This document shows, in pieces, positions 1 to 6,121 of a stretch of DNA of 6,121 nucleotides. How positions within the stretch are numbered: position 1 is the first letter of the stretch; each line of letters begins with the position of its first letter. Below the pieces are notes generated by a model. It was given only the letters and a program-made list of their open reading frames with translations, was not told the origin of the DNA and did not search any database. The translations under genes were made by a program, and so were the position numbers. The stretch covers positions 2,851 through 8,971 of the forward strand of contig DJMM01000037.1 of assembly GCA_002435365.1 (NCBI GenBank), given 5' to 3'. The DNA is from Ignavibacteriales bacterium UBA6490. Its GTDB lineage: Bacteria > Bacteroidota > Ignavibacteria > Ignavibacteriales > Ignavibacteriaceae.

Positions 1-405
1 AGGAGTGTCGTTATCTTTTTTATAATTTTTATACTTTGCCCAGGCATTGAACCTGAAATCGATGAGAGATATCCCCTCTTTGCTTTTAACAAAGAATGGT
101 CCGGAGTCCCTTAGCCATCCCCTGTTCGTTTCTTTGACATAAAATGTAATCCTTGAAAGATCTGCACCAACGGAAGTAAGCACCTGTACAGCATTTTTAA
201 TCAGGGCTTCCGACTGAATTATAATTTTTACATCTTCACCTGAAGATATTTTCCTGATCATTTCCGCATACACCCATGGGATAGGTGCAAATTTACCCGG
301 CCAGTCAGTTCGGTTATGAGGCCAGCCGAGCCAGGTAGCATTATGTTTGCTCCATTCTGATGGCAGCAGGAAATTATTAGGAGTATCTGCGGTGTGATTA
401 TTCAT
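1..405 (-). CDS. aguA: Agmatine deiminase, N-terminal 135 codons (gene runs off the left edge)
   Basis: The product hydrolyses agmatine to N-carbamoylputrescine and ammonia, the step before AguB in putrescine synthesis; it should be cytoplasmic. Translating the minus strand from the ATG at 405-403 gives 135 open codons to the window edge. Visible family motifs are TWLGWPHNRTDWPGK (residues 24-38), WLRDSGPFFV (97-106, with the conserved Asp100) and DFRFNAWAKY (116-125). These are typical of the agmatine deiminase / Porphyromonas-type peptidylarginine deiminase family (PF04371). The family is usually about 340-370 residues, so roughly 60% of the protein, including the catalytic Cys and His, lies outside the window. 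The start overlaps the aguB stop by one base (TAATG), which fixes the start and implies translational coupling. A peptidylarginine deiminase role is possible in this family, but the absence of a signal peptide and the aguB neighbour favour agmatine. Confidence 0.93.
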   Translation of the reverse strand, partial: MNNHTADTPNNFLLPSEWSKHNATWLGWPHNRTDWPGKFAPIPWVYAEMIRKISSGEDVKIIIQSEALIKNAVQVLTSVGADLSRITFYVKETNRGWLRDSGPFFVKSKEGISLIDFRFNAWAKYKNYKKDNDTP

Positions 406-1298
406 TACTCATCAAGGAATCTTTTATCGATATCAGAGTAGGAATCGACGCGTCTGTCCCTCAGGAAGGGCCAGTTGCGCCTTATATATTCAATACGTGA
501 AGTATCAATTTCTGCGAGAAGTATTTCTTCTTTATCTGCTGAAGCCTGGGCAATTATAACACCCTGCGGATCCGCAACAAATGAAGAGCCCCAGAACTCG
601 ATGCCTGCAGAACTTTCATCCATTTTTTCAAGACCCACACGGTTAACCGCTGCGACATACACTCCGTTGGCAATAGCATGTCCCCGCTGAACTGTCTGCC
701 ATGACTCAAACTGCGGTTTACCGTGCTCCTTTTTTTCATAGGGGTGCCATCCTATTGCAGTGGGATAAAAAATAACCGATGCTCCTTTAAGTGCTGTAAG
801 CCGTGCACCTTCCGGGTACCATTGATCCCAGCAGATAAGAGTACCGATATTGCCAAAATCAGTATTAAAATTTTTGTAGCCCAGGTCTCCCGGAGTAAAA
901 TAAAATTTTTCATAGTATGCCGGGTCATCCGGGATATGCATTTTCCGGTATATACCGGCAAGCTGTCCTTTGTTATCAATTACAGCAGCGGTGTTGTGAT
1001 AAATTCCTGCAGCACGTTTTTCAAAGAGAGACGCGATAATAATAATGTTTTTATCTTTAGCAATTCTGCAAAGACGTTCCGTTGAAGGACCGGGAATCTT
1101 TTCAGCAAGATTAAATAAATCTATATCCTCTTTCTGACAAAAATATCTTGAGCGGAAAAGCTCAGGCAGGCAAATCACCTCGGCCCCGGAATCAGCAGCT
1201 TTAATTACCCACTCAGCAGCTTTTTCAAGGTTATGGTGCGGATCATTCTCAATTTTTAATTGAATGAGACCGGCAGTAAACTTAACTGATTGTTCCAT
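405..1298 (-). CDS. aguB: N-carbamoylputrescine amidase (nitrilase superfamily)
   Basis: The enzyme hydrolyses N-carbamoylputrescine to putrescine, CO2 and ammonia in the cytoplasm, completing the agmatine-to-putrescine route begun by AguA. The 297-residue protein is full length for the family. The nitrilase-fold catalytic triad is intact: Glu46 in CLPELF, Lys119 in YRKMHIP and Cys156 in LICWDQWYPEGAR; Glu130 is in the position of the usual second structural glutamate. The stretches IGWHP (182-186) and QRGHAIANGVYVAAVNRVG (204-222) resemble bacterial AguB rather than other carbon-nitrogen hydrolases, and the downstream aguA supports the substrate. The start directly abuts the stop of the preceding repeat protein (TAAATG) and its stop overlaps the aguA start (TAATG). 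There is no strong Shine-Dalgarno sequence, so translation probably depends on coupling. Substrate assignment rests on motif resemblance and context. Confidence 0.94.
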   Translation of the reverse strand: MEQSVKFTAGLIQLKIENDPHHNLEKAAEWVIKAADSGAEVICLPELFRSRYFCQKEDIDLFNLAEKIPGPSTERLCRIAKDKNIIIIASLFEKRAAGIYHNTAAVIDNKGQLAGIYRKMHIPDDPAYYEKFYFTPGDLGYKNFNTDFGNIGTLICWDQWYPEGARLTALKGASVIFYPTAIGWHPYEKKEHGKPQFESWQTVQRGHAIANGVYVAAVNRVGLEKMDESSAGIEFWGSSFVADPQGVIIAQASADKEEILLAEIDTSRIEYIRRNWPFLRDRRVDSYSDIDKRFLDE

Positions 1299-2219
1299 TT
1301 ATTTCTTATTGTAATTAGATGAAGAAATTATTTTGCCATCTTCCGAGAATTCATCGGTTTTAACAAGATCACCGTTTTCATAAAACTCAGAATACCATAA
1401 GGTACCATTTTTCCTGTAAATTTTTGACTCTCCCGCCGGTTTATCCTTCTGAAAATTCTGAATTGTCCACAATGTACCATTTTCATAATAAGAACGGGCA
1501 ATTCCTTCCTTAAAACCATAACTATAGTTTATTTCCGCCTTAATTTGTTTGTTCTCATAGTAGGATCTGTAAACTCCTTCAAGTCTTCCGCCTTTGTAAT
1601 TTTTTTCTTCGAGCAGGTCTCCTTTCGCAGAATATTCTTTTGTTAGTCCTTCCAGCTGACCCTGCTTGTAATTATACCGGCCCTTTACATTGCCGTTCTC
1701 ATAATACCAGATTGATAATCCGTCCGGAACATCATATTTATATTCGATCTCAGCTCTTTTAGATCCGTCGGGATAAAATTCCTTCTGCATCCCCAGTTTA
1801 TTCCCGTTCTCCAGATTATACGTGGACTTTAATTCACCCGATTCATAAAAGCTTTTTATCTGCCCTTCAATAACACCGTTGGTATAGGAACCTTTCTCCC
1901 TGACTAATCCTTCGGGATAATAACTGATAAACTCACCATTATATTTATCATTGCTGAAGGTTATTATATCCTTGATTATTCCCTCATCACTATAAAAATA
2001 ACATTTACCTGATTTCTTTCCTTTGCTGTAATTAAGGACTTCTTTAATTACACCTGTCGGATAATAATATTTACAAACTCCGTCAAGAAATCCGTCCTTA
2101 TATGCTTCGACATTTTTAAGTTTGCCGTCCGTATAAAAAGATTTTCTGATGCTTTCCTGGCCATAAAGGTTCTGGGAAAGAAAAAGGGTAAGCAGGTAAA
2201 TTAACAGCAGCTTGTACAT
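1299..2219 (-). CDS. Secreted MORN-variant (YwqK-like) repeat protein, 306 aa
   Basis: The function is unknown. Residues 1-20 form a hydrophobic signal peptide with predicted cleavage after LYG, leaving Gln21 as the mature N-terminus; no lipobox cysteine is present, so it should be periplasmic or secreted. From residue 25 to 288 the protein is eleven consecutive 24-residue units with no insertion or deletion, followed by an 18-residue partial unit that ends the protein. The unit reads roughly xKxYYxNGxLKxExNYxxGxxxGx, the MORN_2 variant repeat (PF07661) found in proteins commonly labelled YwqK-family antitoxin. There is no other domain, no membrane anchor after the signal and no catalytic motif. 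The ATG overlaps the stop of the larger repeat protein (TAATG) and its stop abuts aguB (TAAATG), so it sits inside a coupled four-gene unit. The antitoxin label should not be taken literally for an exported protein with no toxin beside it. Confidence 0.88.
   Translation of the reverse strand: MYKLLLIYLLTLFLSQNLYGQESIRKSFYTDGKLKNVEAYKDGFLDGVCKYYYPTGVIKEVLNYSKGKKSGKCYFYSDEGIIKDIITFSNDKYNGEFISYYPEGLVREKGSYTNGVIEGQIKSFYESGELKSTYNLENGNKLGMQKEFYPDGSKRAEIEYKYDVPDGLSIWYYENGNVKGRYNYKQGQLEGLTKEYSAKGDLLEEKNYKGGRLEGVYRSYYENKQIKAEINYSYGFKEGIARSYYENGTLWTIQNFQKDKPAGESKIYRKNGTLWYSEFYENGDLVKTDEFSEDGKIISSSNYNKK
1356..2147 (-). repeat. Eleven tandem 72-bp (24-codon) MORN-variant units in the 306-aa protein
   Basis: Residues 25-288 divide into eleven units of exactly 24 residues. 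Conserved positions are aromatic residues at 4-5, Gly at 8, a hydrophobic residue at 10, an aromatic at 16, Gly or Asp near 19 and Gly near 23. Units are conserved in protein pattern but clearly diverged in DNA, so this is an old array under protein-level selection and not a recent nucleotide expansion. A partial unit covers 1302-1355. Confidence 0.85.
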
Positions 2220-3547
2220 TATTTATATCCGGTTGTTGTTAAAATAACTCCATTAGTATCATACTCCTTGCTTCTCTGGAGTATCCCCCCCGAAAATAAT
2301 TCTTCCTTACGAATTTTACCATTATTATAAAAAGTTTTTGACCATCCTTCTGCCAGTCCATTTTTATAAGTTTCCTGTTTCATCAGTCCGCCGTTCTTGA
2401 AATAATGTTTTACATCTCCGGAAATTAAATCATTTGTATAATTGCCCTGGGTCTTCACCAGTCCGTTATCATAATATAATTTGAATGGCCCTTCCTTAAT
2501 TCCATTTTCATAATACATAACCGATTCCATCCCCCCGTCTTTAGCATATACAATAGCAATACCATTCCGCTGGTTATGCGAATACATATATTCAGACTGT
2601 AATTCGCCTGTATCGTAATAATTCCGGGTAGTACCCCGCCGTACACCTTTAATATAATCTATGGATGACTGGAGAACACCCCTTTCATAAAACATCAGAG
2701 ATCTGCCGTTCAGAGTATCGTTTTCATATTTCCATTCCTCCTTAAGGTAACCGCTTTCATAATAAAACCTGGAGGTATTTTCCTTTTTCCCGTTCCTGAC
2801 AAATATTTCACTCTTAACAGATCCGTTTGGATAGAACTCCTTGATAGTTTCTTCCTCGACTTCCTTTTTCCCCTGAAAATCAAAACGCACCCTGTTTACA
2901 AGCTCATCATTTTTATATTTATCAAGTACACGAAGTATACCTCCCATATCATAAAGCTTAACCATTCCCTCAATCTTATCATTTATATAGGGAGCAGTAA
3001 GCGCTACCGCCTCGTTCTCATGGAATACGCGCGTTTGTCCGTTAAGTGATCCGTTCCTGAAAGTCCGTTCCACCTCCAGTTTTCCTGTTTTATAATAGGT
3101 TCTTGAAATGCCTTCCAGGGTTCCATTGATATAGTTCCACTCCCCCTGCAGCTCACCGGTTTTGTAATAAGTACGGGTAATGCCGTCCAGCCTTCCGTCA
3201 ACATAATACTGTTCAGCCCATAGTTCACCGCTTTCATAATACCACTTTGATATTCCCTGCCTGACGCCAAATTCATAATTCCACTGTATGCTAAGCTTGC
3301 CATCCTGAAAATACCAGTTGGATGGACCGTCCTCCCTTCCGTTTACAAATTTCCACTCCTTCCAGAGCCTGCCGTCAGGATAATATTCTTTATATATTCC
3401 ATGCAGAAGGTCGCTCCGGTACTCTCCCTCTGTTTTAATATTACCGTTTGGAAAGTATGTCTTTTTAGTTTGACTTGTAGAATCCTGCCCAATTGCCGGG
3501 AATGCATTTACAATAATCAAAGCAAATAATAAAAAAAACCTGATCAT
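2219..3547 (-). CDS. Secreted MORN-variant (YwqK-like) repeat protein, 442 aa
   Basis: The function is unknown; this is a larger paralogue of the 306-residue protein encoded next. Residues 1-20 form a signal peptide with predicted cleavage after AIG, leaving Gln21-Asp22 at the mature N-terminus, and there is no lipobox. The rest is repeats of 24 residues: eight units at 28-219, a 15-residue break at 220-234 that looks like a unit missing its last nine residues, eight more units at 235-426, and a 16-residue partial unit. Examples of the conserved core are YYKTGELQGEWNY and YYESGYLKEEWKY. Two blocks of eight suggest duplication of a block or two structural halves. It is the first gene after a 160 bp gap with a candidate promoter; the start is preceded by GAGATAAG, a weak ribosome-binding site. 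Its stop overlaps the next start (TAATG). The predicted fold is a long repeat-built beta sheet, probably used for binding, which is inference. Confidence 0.88.
   Translation of the reverse strand: MIRFFLLFALIIVNAFPAIGQDSTSQTKKTYFPNGNIKTEGEYRSDLLHGIYKEYYPDGRLWKEWKFVNGREDGPSNWYFQDGKLSIQWNYEFGVRQGISKWYYESGELWAEQYYVDGRLDGITRTYYKTGELQGEWNYINGTLEGISRTYYKTGKLEVERTFRNGSLNGQTRVFHENEAVALTAPYINDKIEGMVKLYDMGGILRVLDKYKNDELVNRVRFDFQGKKEVEEETIKEFYPNGSVKSEIFVRNGKKENTSRFYYESGYLKEEWKYENDTLNGRSLMFYERGVLQSSIDYIKGVRRGTTRNYYDTGELQSEYMYSHNQRNGIAIVYAKDGGMESVMYYENGIKEGPFKLYYDNGLVKTQGNYTNDLISGDVKHYFKNGGLMKQETYKNGLAEGWSKTFYNNGKIRKEELFSGGILQRSKEYDTNGVILTTTGYK
2270..2845 (-). repeat. Second block of eight 24-codon MORN-variant units in the 442-aa protein
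   Basis: Residues 235-426 are again eight units of 24 residues, followed by a 16-residue partial unit at the C-terminus. The repeat phase is shifted from the first block by the 15-residue break, and within the block there is no insertion or deletion. Confidence 0.82.
2891..3466 (-). repeat. First block of eight 24-codon MORN-variant units in the 442-aa protein
   Basis: Residues 28-219 are eight units of exactly 24 residues each. Units 5 and 6 share RTYYKTG, the closest pair in this block. The seventh unit is the most degenerate, having lost the usual Gly of the NG turn (HENEAVALTAPY). It is separated from the second block by a 15-codon break at 2846-2890. Confidence 0.82.
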
Positions 3548-3575
3548 CTTATCTCAATATTAAATAAAATCTTTT

Positions 3576-3606
3576 CAAAGTTATCATTATTTTCATACAT
3601 CCGAAA
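3576..3606 (-). promoter_or_regulatory. Candidate Bacteroidetes-type promoter for the repeat-protein/aguBA operon
   Basis: On the minus strand, TAACTTTG at 3583-3576 matches the Bacteroidetes -7 consensus TAnnTTTG exactly. TTTC at 3606-3603, 19 bases upstream, is one mismatch from the -33 element TTTG, and the spacing fits the known range. It lies about 28 bp upstream of the ATG at 3547, so the leader would be short, roughly 20 bases. It is the only such match I found in the three intergenic gaps of this window. A match of this size can occur by chance in AT-rich DNA. Confidence 0.42.
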
Positions 3607-3610
3607 TTGA

Positions 3611-3652
3611 TTTATGGATGCATAATTAATTTTAATCCAATGGATCCATGAA
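3611..3652. repeat. Imperfect inverted repeat upstream of the candidate promoter
   Basis: ATGGATGCAT (3614-3623) and ATGGATCCAT (3640-3649, itself a perfect 10-bp palindrome) can pair with each other over 9 of 10 positions across a 16-base AT-rich loop. Their centres are 26 bp apart. A related GGATGTAT lies on the minus strand at 3602-3595. The position just upstream of the -33 region would suit a regulator-binding site. No T-run follows the stem in the direction of transcription, so it is not a standard terminator. No known regulator motif is recognised. Confidence 0.35.
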
Positions 3653-3707
3653 ACATAGTCCTGATTCAGTAAAGTAAAATTGCAGGAAAGCCCCATGTGC
3701 CGGCAGG

Positions 3708-4784
3708 CTAGTTAACTTCAAAGCCTTCATCCCGCAGTGCGGTTTTAGCTTCCTCCGCTTCGGATTCCGTTCTGAAGGAAATTCTGAAACTTCCGCCGGT
3801 GCCTTCTCTGATTTTCAGAAGCTCTATATCCCTCAGACTTAGATTTTTCTCCAGTATTATCGATGTAATCTTATTCAGCACTCCTATTTCATCACTGACA
3901 AAAACATAAATATCGTACAGCGGATTCAAAAAACCCTTTACATTTCTGGGGATGGTATCCCGAAGTCTTTTGGCATTCTCAAAGTATTGCTCAAGCTCAT
4001 CGTATCTTTTGTTATGGATGGAATGTTTAATAAGGTTGATTGTTTTTTGAATCTTATCCAGCGATGGAAGAATCTCCTTCTTGTTAGCCTTTACAATCTG
4101 CTCCCATTTCTGAAAATCGGCAGAGGCTATTCTTGTCATATCCCTGAAACCGCCGGCTGCAAAATCGAGATAATTTATTCCGTTCGCTTCAGTTGCCGCT
4201 GCGTTTACAAGTGCAACTGCAAGAAGCTGGGGAATGTGGCTTACATCTGCTACGATTTTGTCGTGCAGAAAAGGATTCAACAGGCGTATCCTGCCACCCA
4301 GACTTTCTATAAGCTCGATCAGGGAAATAACCTTTTCAGAATCCTTTACAGAAGTGGAAATAATATACACGCAGTTTTCAAATAACAGTGCATCTGAATT
4401 AGCGAAGCCTGACTTTTCCTTTCCGGCCATAGGATGTCCGCCCACATATATGCCTTTGCTTTCAAGATTTTTCCATTTATCCTCGAACATCCCTTTTACG
4501 CCGCAGACATCTGTAATTATGCAGTCTTTCTTAACAATAGGGGCAAGCGTTTCAAGAGCTCCGACAGAATTGAGTGCGGGGAGACATAGAAAAATTATAT
4601 CGGAATCTGCAGATTCCTCGAGGGAGCCAAGCTTCTCATCGAAAAAATTTCCATCGGCGGCGGCATCTAATACTTCCTTTTTGTCGAAGGCTTTTATCCT
4701 GATATCCGGTCTTACTTTTCTAATCCCTTTGGCGATGGATCCGCCAATTAATCCTAAACCAATAATAGAAATTTCTTTCAGCAT
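3708..4784 (-). CDS. tyrA: Prephenate dehydrogenase with C-terminal ACT domain
   Basis: The enzyme oxidatively decarboxylates prephenate to 4-hydroxyphenylpyruvate, committing flux to tyrosine; it is cytoplasmic. The 358-residue protein has an N-terminal Rossmann domain (about 1-165) with GLGLIGG at 9-15 and Asp34 at the end of the second strand, which favours NAD+ over NADP+. GGHPMAGKEKSG (115-126) carries His117, the conserved histidine of this motif. The helical dimerisation domain (about 166-285) contains ADVSHIPQLLA (179-189) and GFRDMTRIAS (212-221), which supply prephenate-binding residues in the family. An ACT domain spans about 290-355, starting YDIYVFVSDEIGVLNKI, and is the likely site of amino acid feedback. 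The usual DVGSVK motif reads DVCGVK here (92-97). The gene follows DAHP synthase after 53 bp with a modest GCGGGAA ribosome-binding site, so co-transcription is likely. No chorismate mutase domain is attached. Confidence 0.94.
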   Translation of the reverse strand: MLKEISIIGLGLIGGSIAKGIRKVRPDIRIKAFDKKEVLDAAADGNFFDEKLGSLEESADSDIIFLCLPALNSVGALETLAPIVKKDCIITDVCGVKGMFEDKWKNLESKGIYVGGHPMAGKEKSGFANSDALLFENCVYIISTSVKDSEKVISLIELIESLGGRIRLLNPFLHDKIVADVSHIPQLLAVALVNAAATEANGINYLDFAAGGFRDMTRIASADFQKWEQIVKANKKEILPSLDKIQKTINLIKHSIHNKRYDELEQYFENAKRLRDTIPRNVKGFLNPLYDIYVFVSDEIGVLNKITSIILEKNLSLRDIELLKIREGTGGSFRISFRTESEAEEAKTALRDEGFEVN

Positions 4785-4837
4785 ATTAAATTCCCGCTCT
4801 AATTATAAGATTTTACAATATACGGAATATTATTAGT

Positions 4838-5851
4838 TTATATTTTTCTTCCGATCACCTGTGCAATATTTTTAATCTGATTCATAAGGTCATTAAACTG
4901 ATCCGGAAGCAGGGCCTGAGGTCCGTCGGATAATGCATTATCCGGATCATCGTGTACCTCAATCATCAGGCCGTCAGCGCCGGCAGCTACAGCTGCTCTT
5001 GCCATTGGAATCACTTTATCCCTCAGACCGGTAGCATGTGACGGATCTGCAATTACCGGCAGGTGGCTTATCTGGTGAACCACAGGGATGGCGGAAAGAT
5101 CAAATGTGTTTCGCGTATAGGTCTCAAAGGTCCTGATACCCCTTTCACACAGCATCACATTACTTTTACCCCCGGAAAGGATATATTCTGCAGACATCAG
5201 CCATTCTTCAATTGAAGCTGCCATTCCCCTTTTAATCATTACTGGTTTGTCAATTTTTCCGAGCTCTTTTAGAAGGTAATAATTCTGCATGTTGCGCGCG
5301 CCTACCTGCAGAATATCTGCATACTCAGCAACCATTTGTATCTGGGAAGTTTCCATAACTTCAGTAATTACAAGGAGATTGAATTTATCCCCTGCCTTGC
5401 GCAGGATCTCCAATCCTTTTTCTCCCAGGCCCTGGAACGCATAAGGTGAGGTACGAGGTTTAAATGCCCCGCCCCGTAAAATCCTGGCACCTGATTCGGA
5501 TACGGTTTTTGCAATACGAAAAACCTGGTCCTCACTTTCAACCGAACATGGACCTGCCATTACCACTACTTCGGTACCGCCGATTACAATATCATTAATC
5601 TTTATCTCAGTATTCTGACTTTTGAAAGTGCGGCTGGCAAGCTTAAATGGTTCAGTTATACGATATACCTCGCGTACTCCCTTTAAAATCTTAAGCTGCC
5701 TTATATCAAAACCGGGTTTTACGCCGATTGCACCTAATACAGTATGTTCGGCACCTACAGATTTATGTACTGCAAATCCGAATTTTTCCAGATGATCAAT
5801 TACATTCTGCAGATTTTCTTCTGCAATTCCTTTTTCAAGAACTATTACCAT
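4838..5851 (-). CDS. aroF: 3-deoxy-7-phosphoheptulonate (DAHP) synthase, type I-beta with N-terminal regulatory domain
   Basis: The enzyme condenses phosphoenolpyruvate and erythrose 4-phosphate to DAHP, the first step of the shikimate pathway, in the cytoplasm. The 337-residue protein has a ferredoxin-like domain at about 1-70 and a TIM-barrel catalytic domain from about 85 to 335. The four metal ligands are visible: Cys102 in AGPCSVE, His272 in DPSHATG, Glu298 in MIEVHDDP and Asp309 in LSDGPQAL. As I recall it, these positions match the Thermotoga maritima enzyme without any offset. Substrate-binding stretches FKPRTSPYAFQG (130-141), GARNMQN (184-190) and IKRGM (206-210) are intact. In T. 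maritima the N-terminal domain mediates feedback inhibition by Tyr and Phe, so the same is likely here. The start lies 12 bases after the stop of the DUF1684 gene, with GAGAAG as ribosome-binding site. The symbol follows common usage; aroG or aroA would be equally defensible. Confidence 0.95.
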   Translation of the reverse strand: MVIVLEKGIAEENLQNVIDHLEKFGFAVHKSVGAEHTVLGAIGVKPGFDIRQLKILKGVREVYRITEPFKLASRTFKSQNTEIKINDIVIGGTEVVVMAGPCSVESEDQVFRIAKTVSESGARILRGGAFKPRTSPYAFQGLGEKGLEILRKAGDKFNLLVITEVMETSQIQMVAEYADILQVGARNMQNYYLLKELGKIDKPVMIKRGMAASIEEWLMSAEYILSGGKSNVMLCERGIRTFETYTRNTFDLSAIPVVHQISHLPVIADPSHATGLRDKVIPMARAAVAAGADGLMIEVHDDPDNALSDGPQALLPDQFNDLMNQIKNIAQVIGRKI

Positions 5852-5863
5852 TTTATTCTTCTC

Positions 5864-6121
5864 TCAATGAAAACTTTTTTCTCCGGCTTCTACTGCTATA
5901 TCCAGGTAATCTTCCTTTGTAGGTATCGCACAGGAATACCTCGAACTGTATGCACAGTACGGGTTATATGCAAGATTAAAATCAATCGTATAAATATGGC
6001 CTGAATCGCTGTCCAAATCAAAATCAATATATCTTCCCACTCCGTATGTTTCCTCACCGGTTGTTTTATCAGTAAACCAGATACTGTAATATTCCTGGCC
6101 GCGGCGGGAAGTTCCCTTATA
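5864..6121 (-). CDS. DUF1684 protein, C-terminal 85 codons (gene runs off the right edge)
   Basis: The minus strand is open from the window edge to a TGA at 5866-5864, giving 85 residues of C-terminus. The sequence contains YGVGRYIDFDLDSDSGHIYT followed by DFNLAYNPYCAYSS and then CAIPTKEDYLDIAVEAGEKSFH. The combination of a GRY/F(I/L)D strand, an AYNP-C-AY motif, a Cys-x-IP loop and a terminal AGEK matches the DUF1684 family (PF07920), whose biochemical function is not established. Members are often exported or lipoproteins, but the N-terminus that would show this is outside the window. It lies 12 bp upstream of DAHP synthase and may share its transcript; nothing visible links it to aromatic synthesis. 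It is too short here to judge completeness. Confidence 0.82.
   Translation of the reverse strand, partial: YKGTSRRGQEYYSIWFTDKTTGEETYGVGRYIDFDLDSDSGHIYTIDFNLAYNPYCAYSSRYSCAIPTKEDYLDIAVEAGEKSFH

Noticed and set aside
723..1085. 120-codon plus-strand open frame opposite aguB
   Set aside because: It is fully antisense to a gene with an intact catalytic triad; its cysteine-rich, low-complexity product resembles no family.
3004..3303. 99-codon minus-strand open frame in another frame of the 442-residue repeat protein
   Set aside because: It arises because the 72-bp units repeat in every frame; the main frame has the signal peptide and the conserved repeat pattern.
1299..3547. CRISPR-like or recent tandem DNA repeat array, given the 72-bp period
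   Set aside because: The period is at protein level only. Adjacent units differ strongly in DNA, there are no spacers, and the reading frame is continuous.
3676..3710. Possible terminator after tyrA (AGCC...GGCT followed by TTTCC, and the palindrome TGCCGGCA at 3698-3705)
   Set aside because: The stem is only four to five base pairs and no real T-run follows, so an intrinsic terminator cannot be claimed. Read-through from tyrA into the repeat operon remains possible.
4234..4836. 200-codon open frame on the plus strand, antisense to tyrA
   Set aside because: It lies almost wholly opposite the well-supported tyrA gene and its product shows no recognisable domain; it is a shadow of the codon pattern of tyrA.
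4785..4837. Separate promoter for tyrA in the 53 bp gap (TATATTGT, TATAAT)
   Set aside because: TATATTGT does not fit TAnnTTTG and TATAAT has no partner at proper spacing; the gap is AT-rich enough to give such matches by chance.

Overview
The window looks like a chromosomal segment from a Bacteroidota-type bacterium or a close relative (the Bacteroidota/Chlorobiota/Ignavibacteriota group). The evidence is indirect: AT-leaning base composition, weak Shine-Dalgarno sequences, a promoter candidate of the Bacteroidetes type (TAnnTTTG), and two signal peptides whose predicted cleavage leaves glutamine at +1, the pattern known as the Bacteroidetes Q-rule. No species can be named. All seven genes lie on the minus strand, so transcription runs from high to low coordinates. 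There are no tRNA or rRNA genes, no CRISPR array and no mobile element.

Right part (about 3708-6121): the last 85 codons of a DUF1684 protein, then a DAHP synthase (first step of the shikimate pathway), then prephenate dehydrogenase (tyrosine branch). The DAHP synthase has an N-terminal ferredoxin-like regulatory domain and the TyrA has a C-terminal ACT domain. The entry and one exit of aromatic amino acid synthesis are therefore adjacent, and each carries its own probable allosteric module.

Middle (3548-3707): a 160 bp gap with a candidate promoter facing left and, just upstream of it, an imperfect inverted repeat made of two ATGGATNCAT units.

Left part (1-3547): four genes packed with no spacing. 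Two encode secreted proteins built almost entirely of 24-residue MORN-variant (YwqK-like) repeats. They are followed by N-carbamoylputrescine amidase (aguB) and the first 135 codons of agmatine deiminase (aguA). Junctions are TAATG, TAAATG and TAATG, so the four genes are probably one translationally coupled operon. AguA and AguB together convert agmatine to putrescine. Why two exported repeat proteins are tied to this cytoplasmic pathway is unexplained and is the most interesting point in the window. The enzymes themselves are ordinary housekeeping types, and I see no clear new defence or mobile system.
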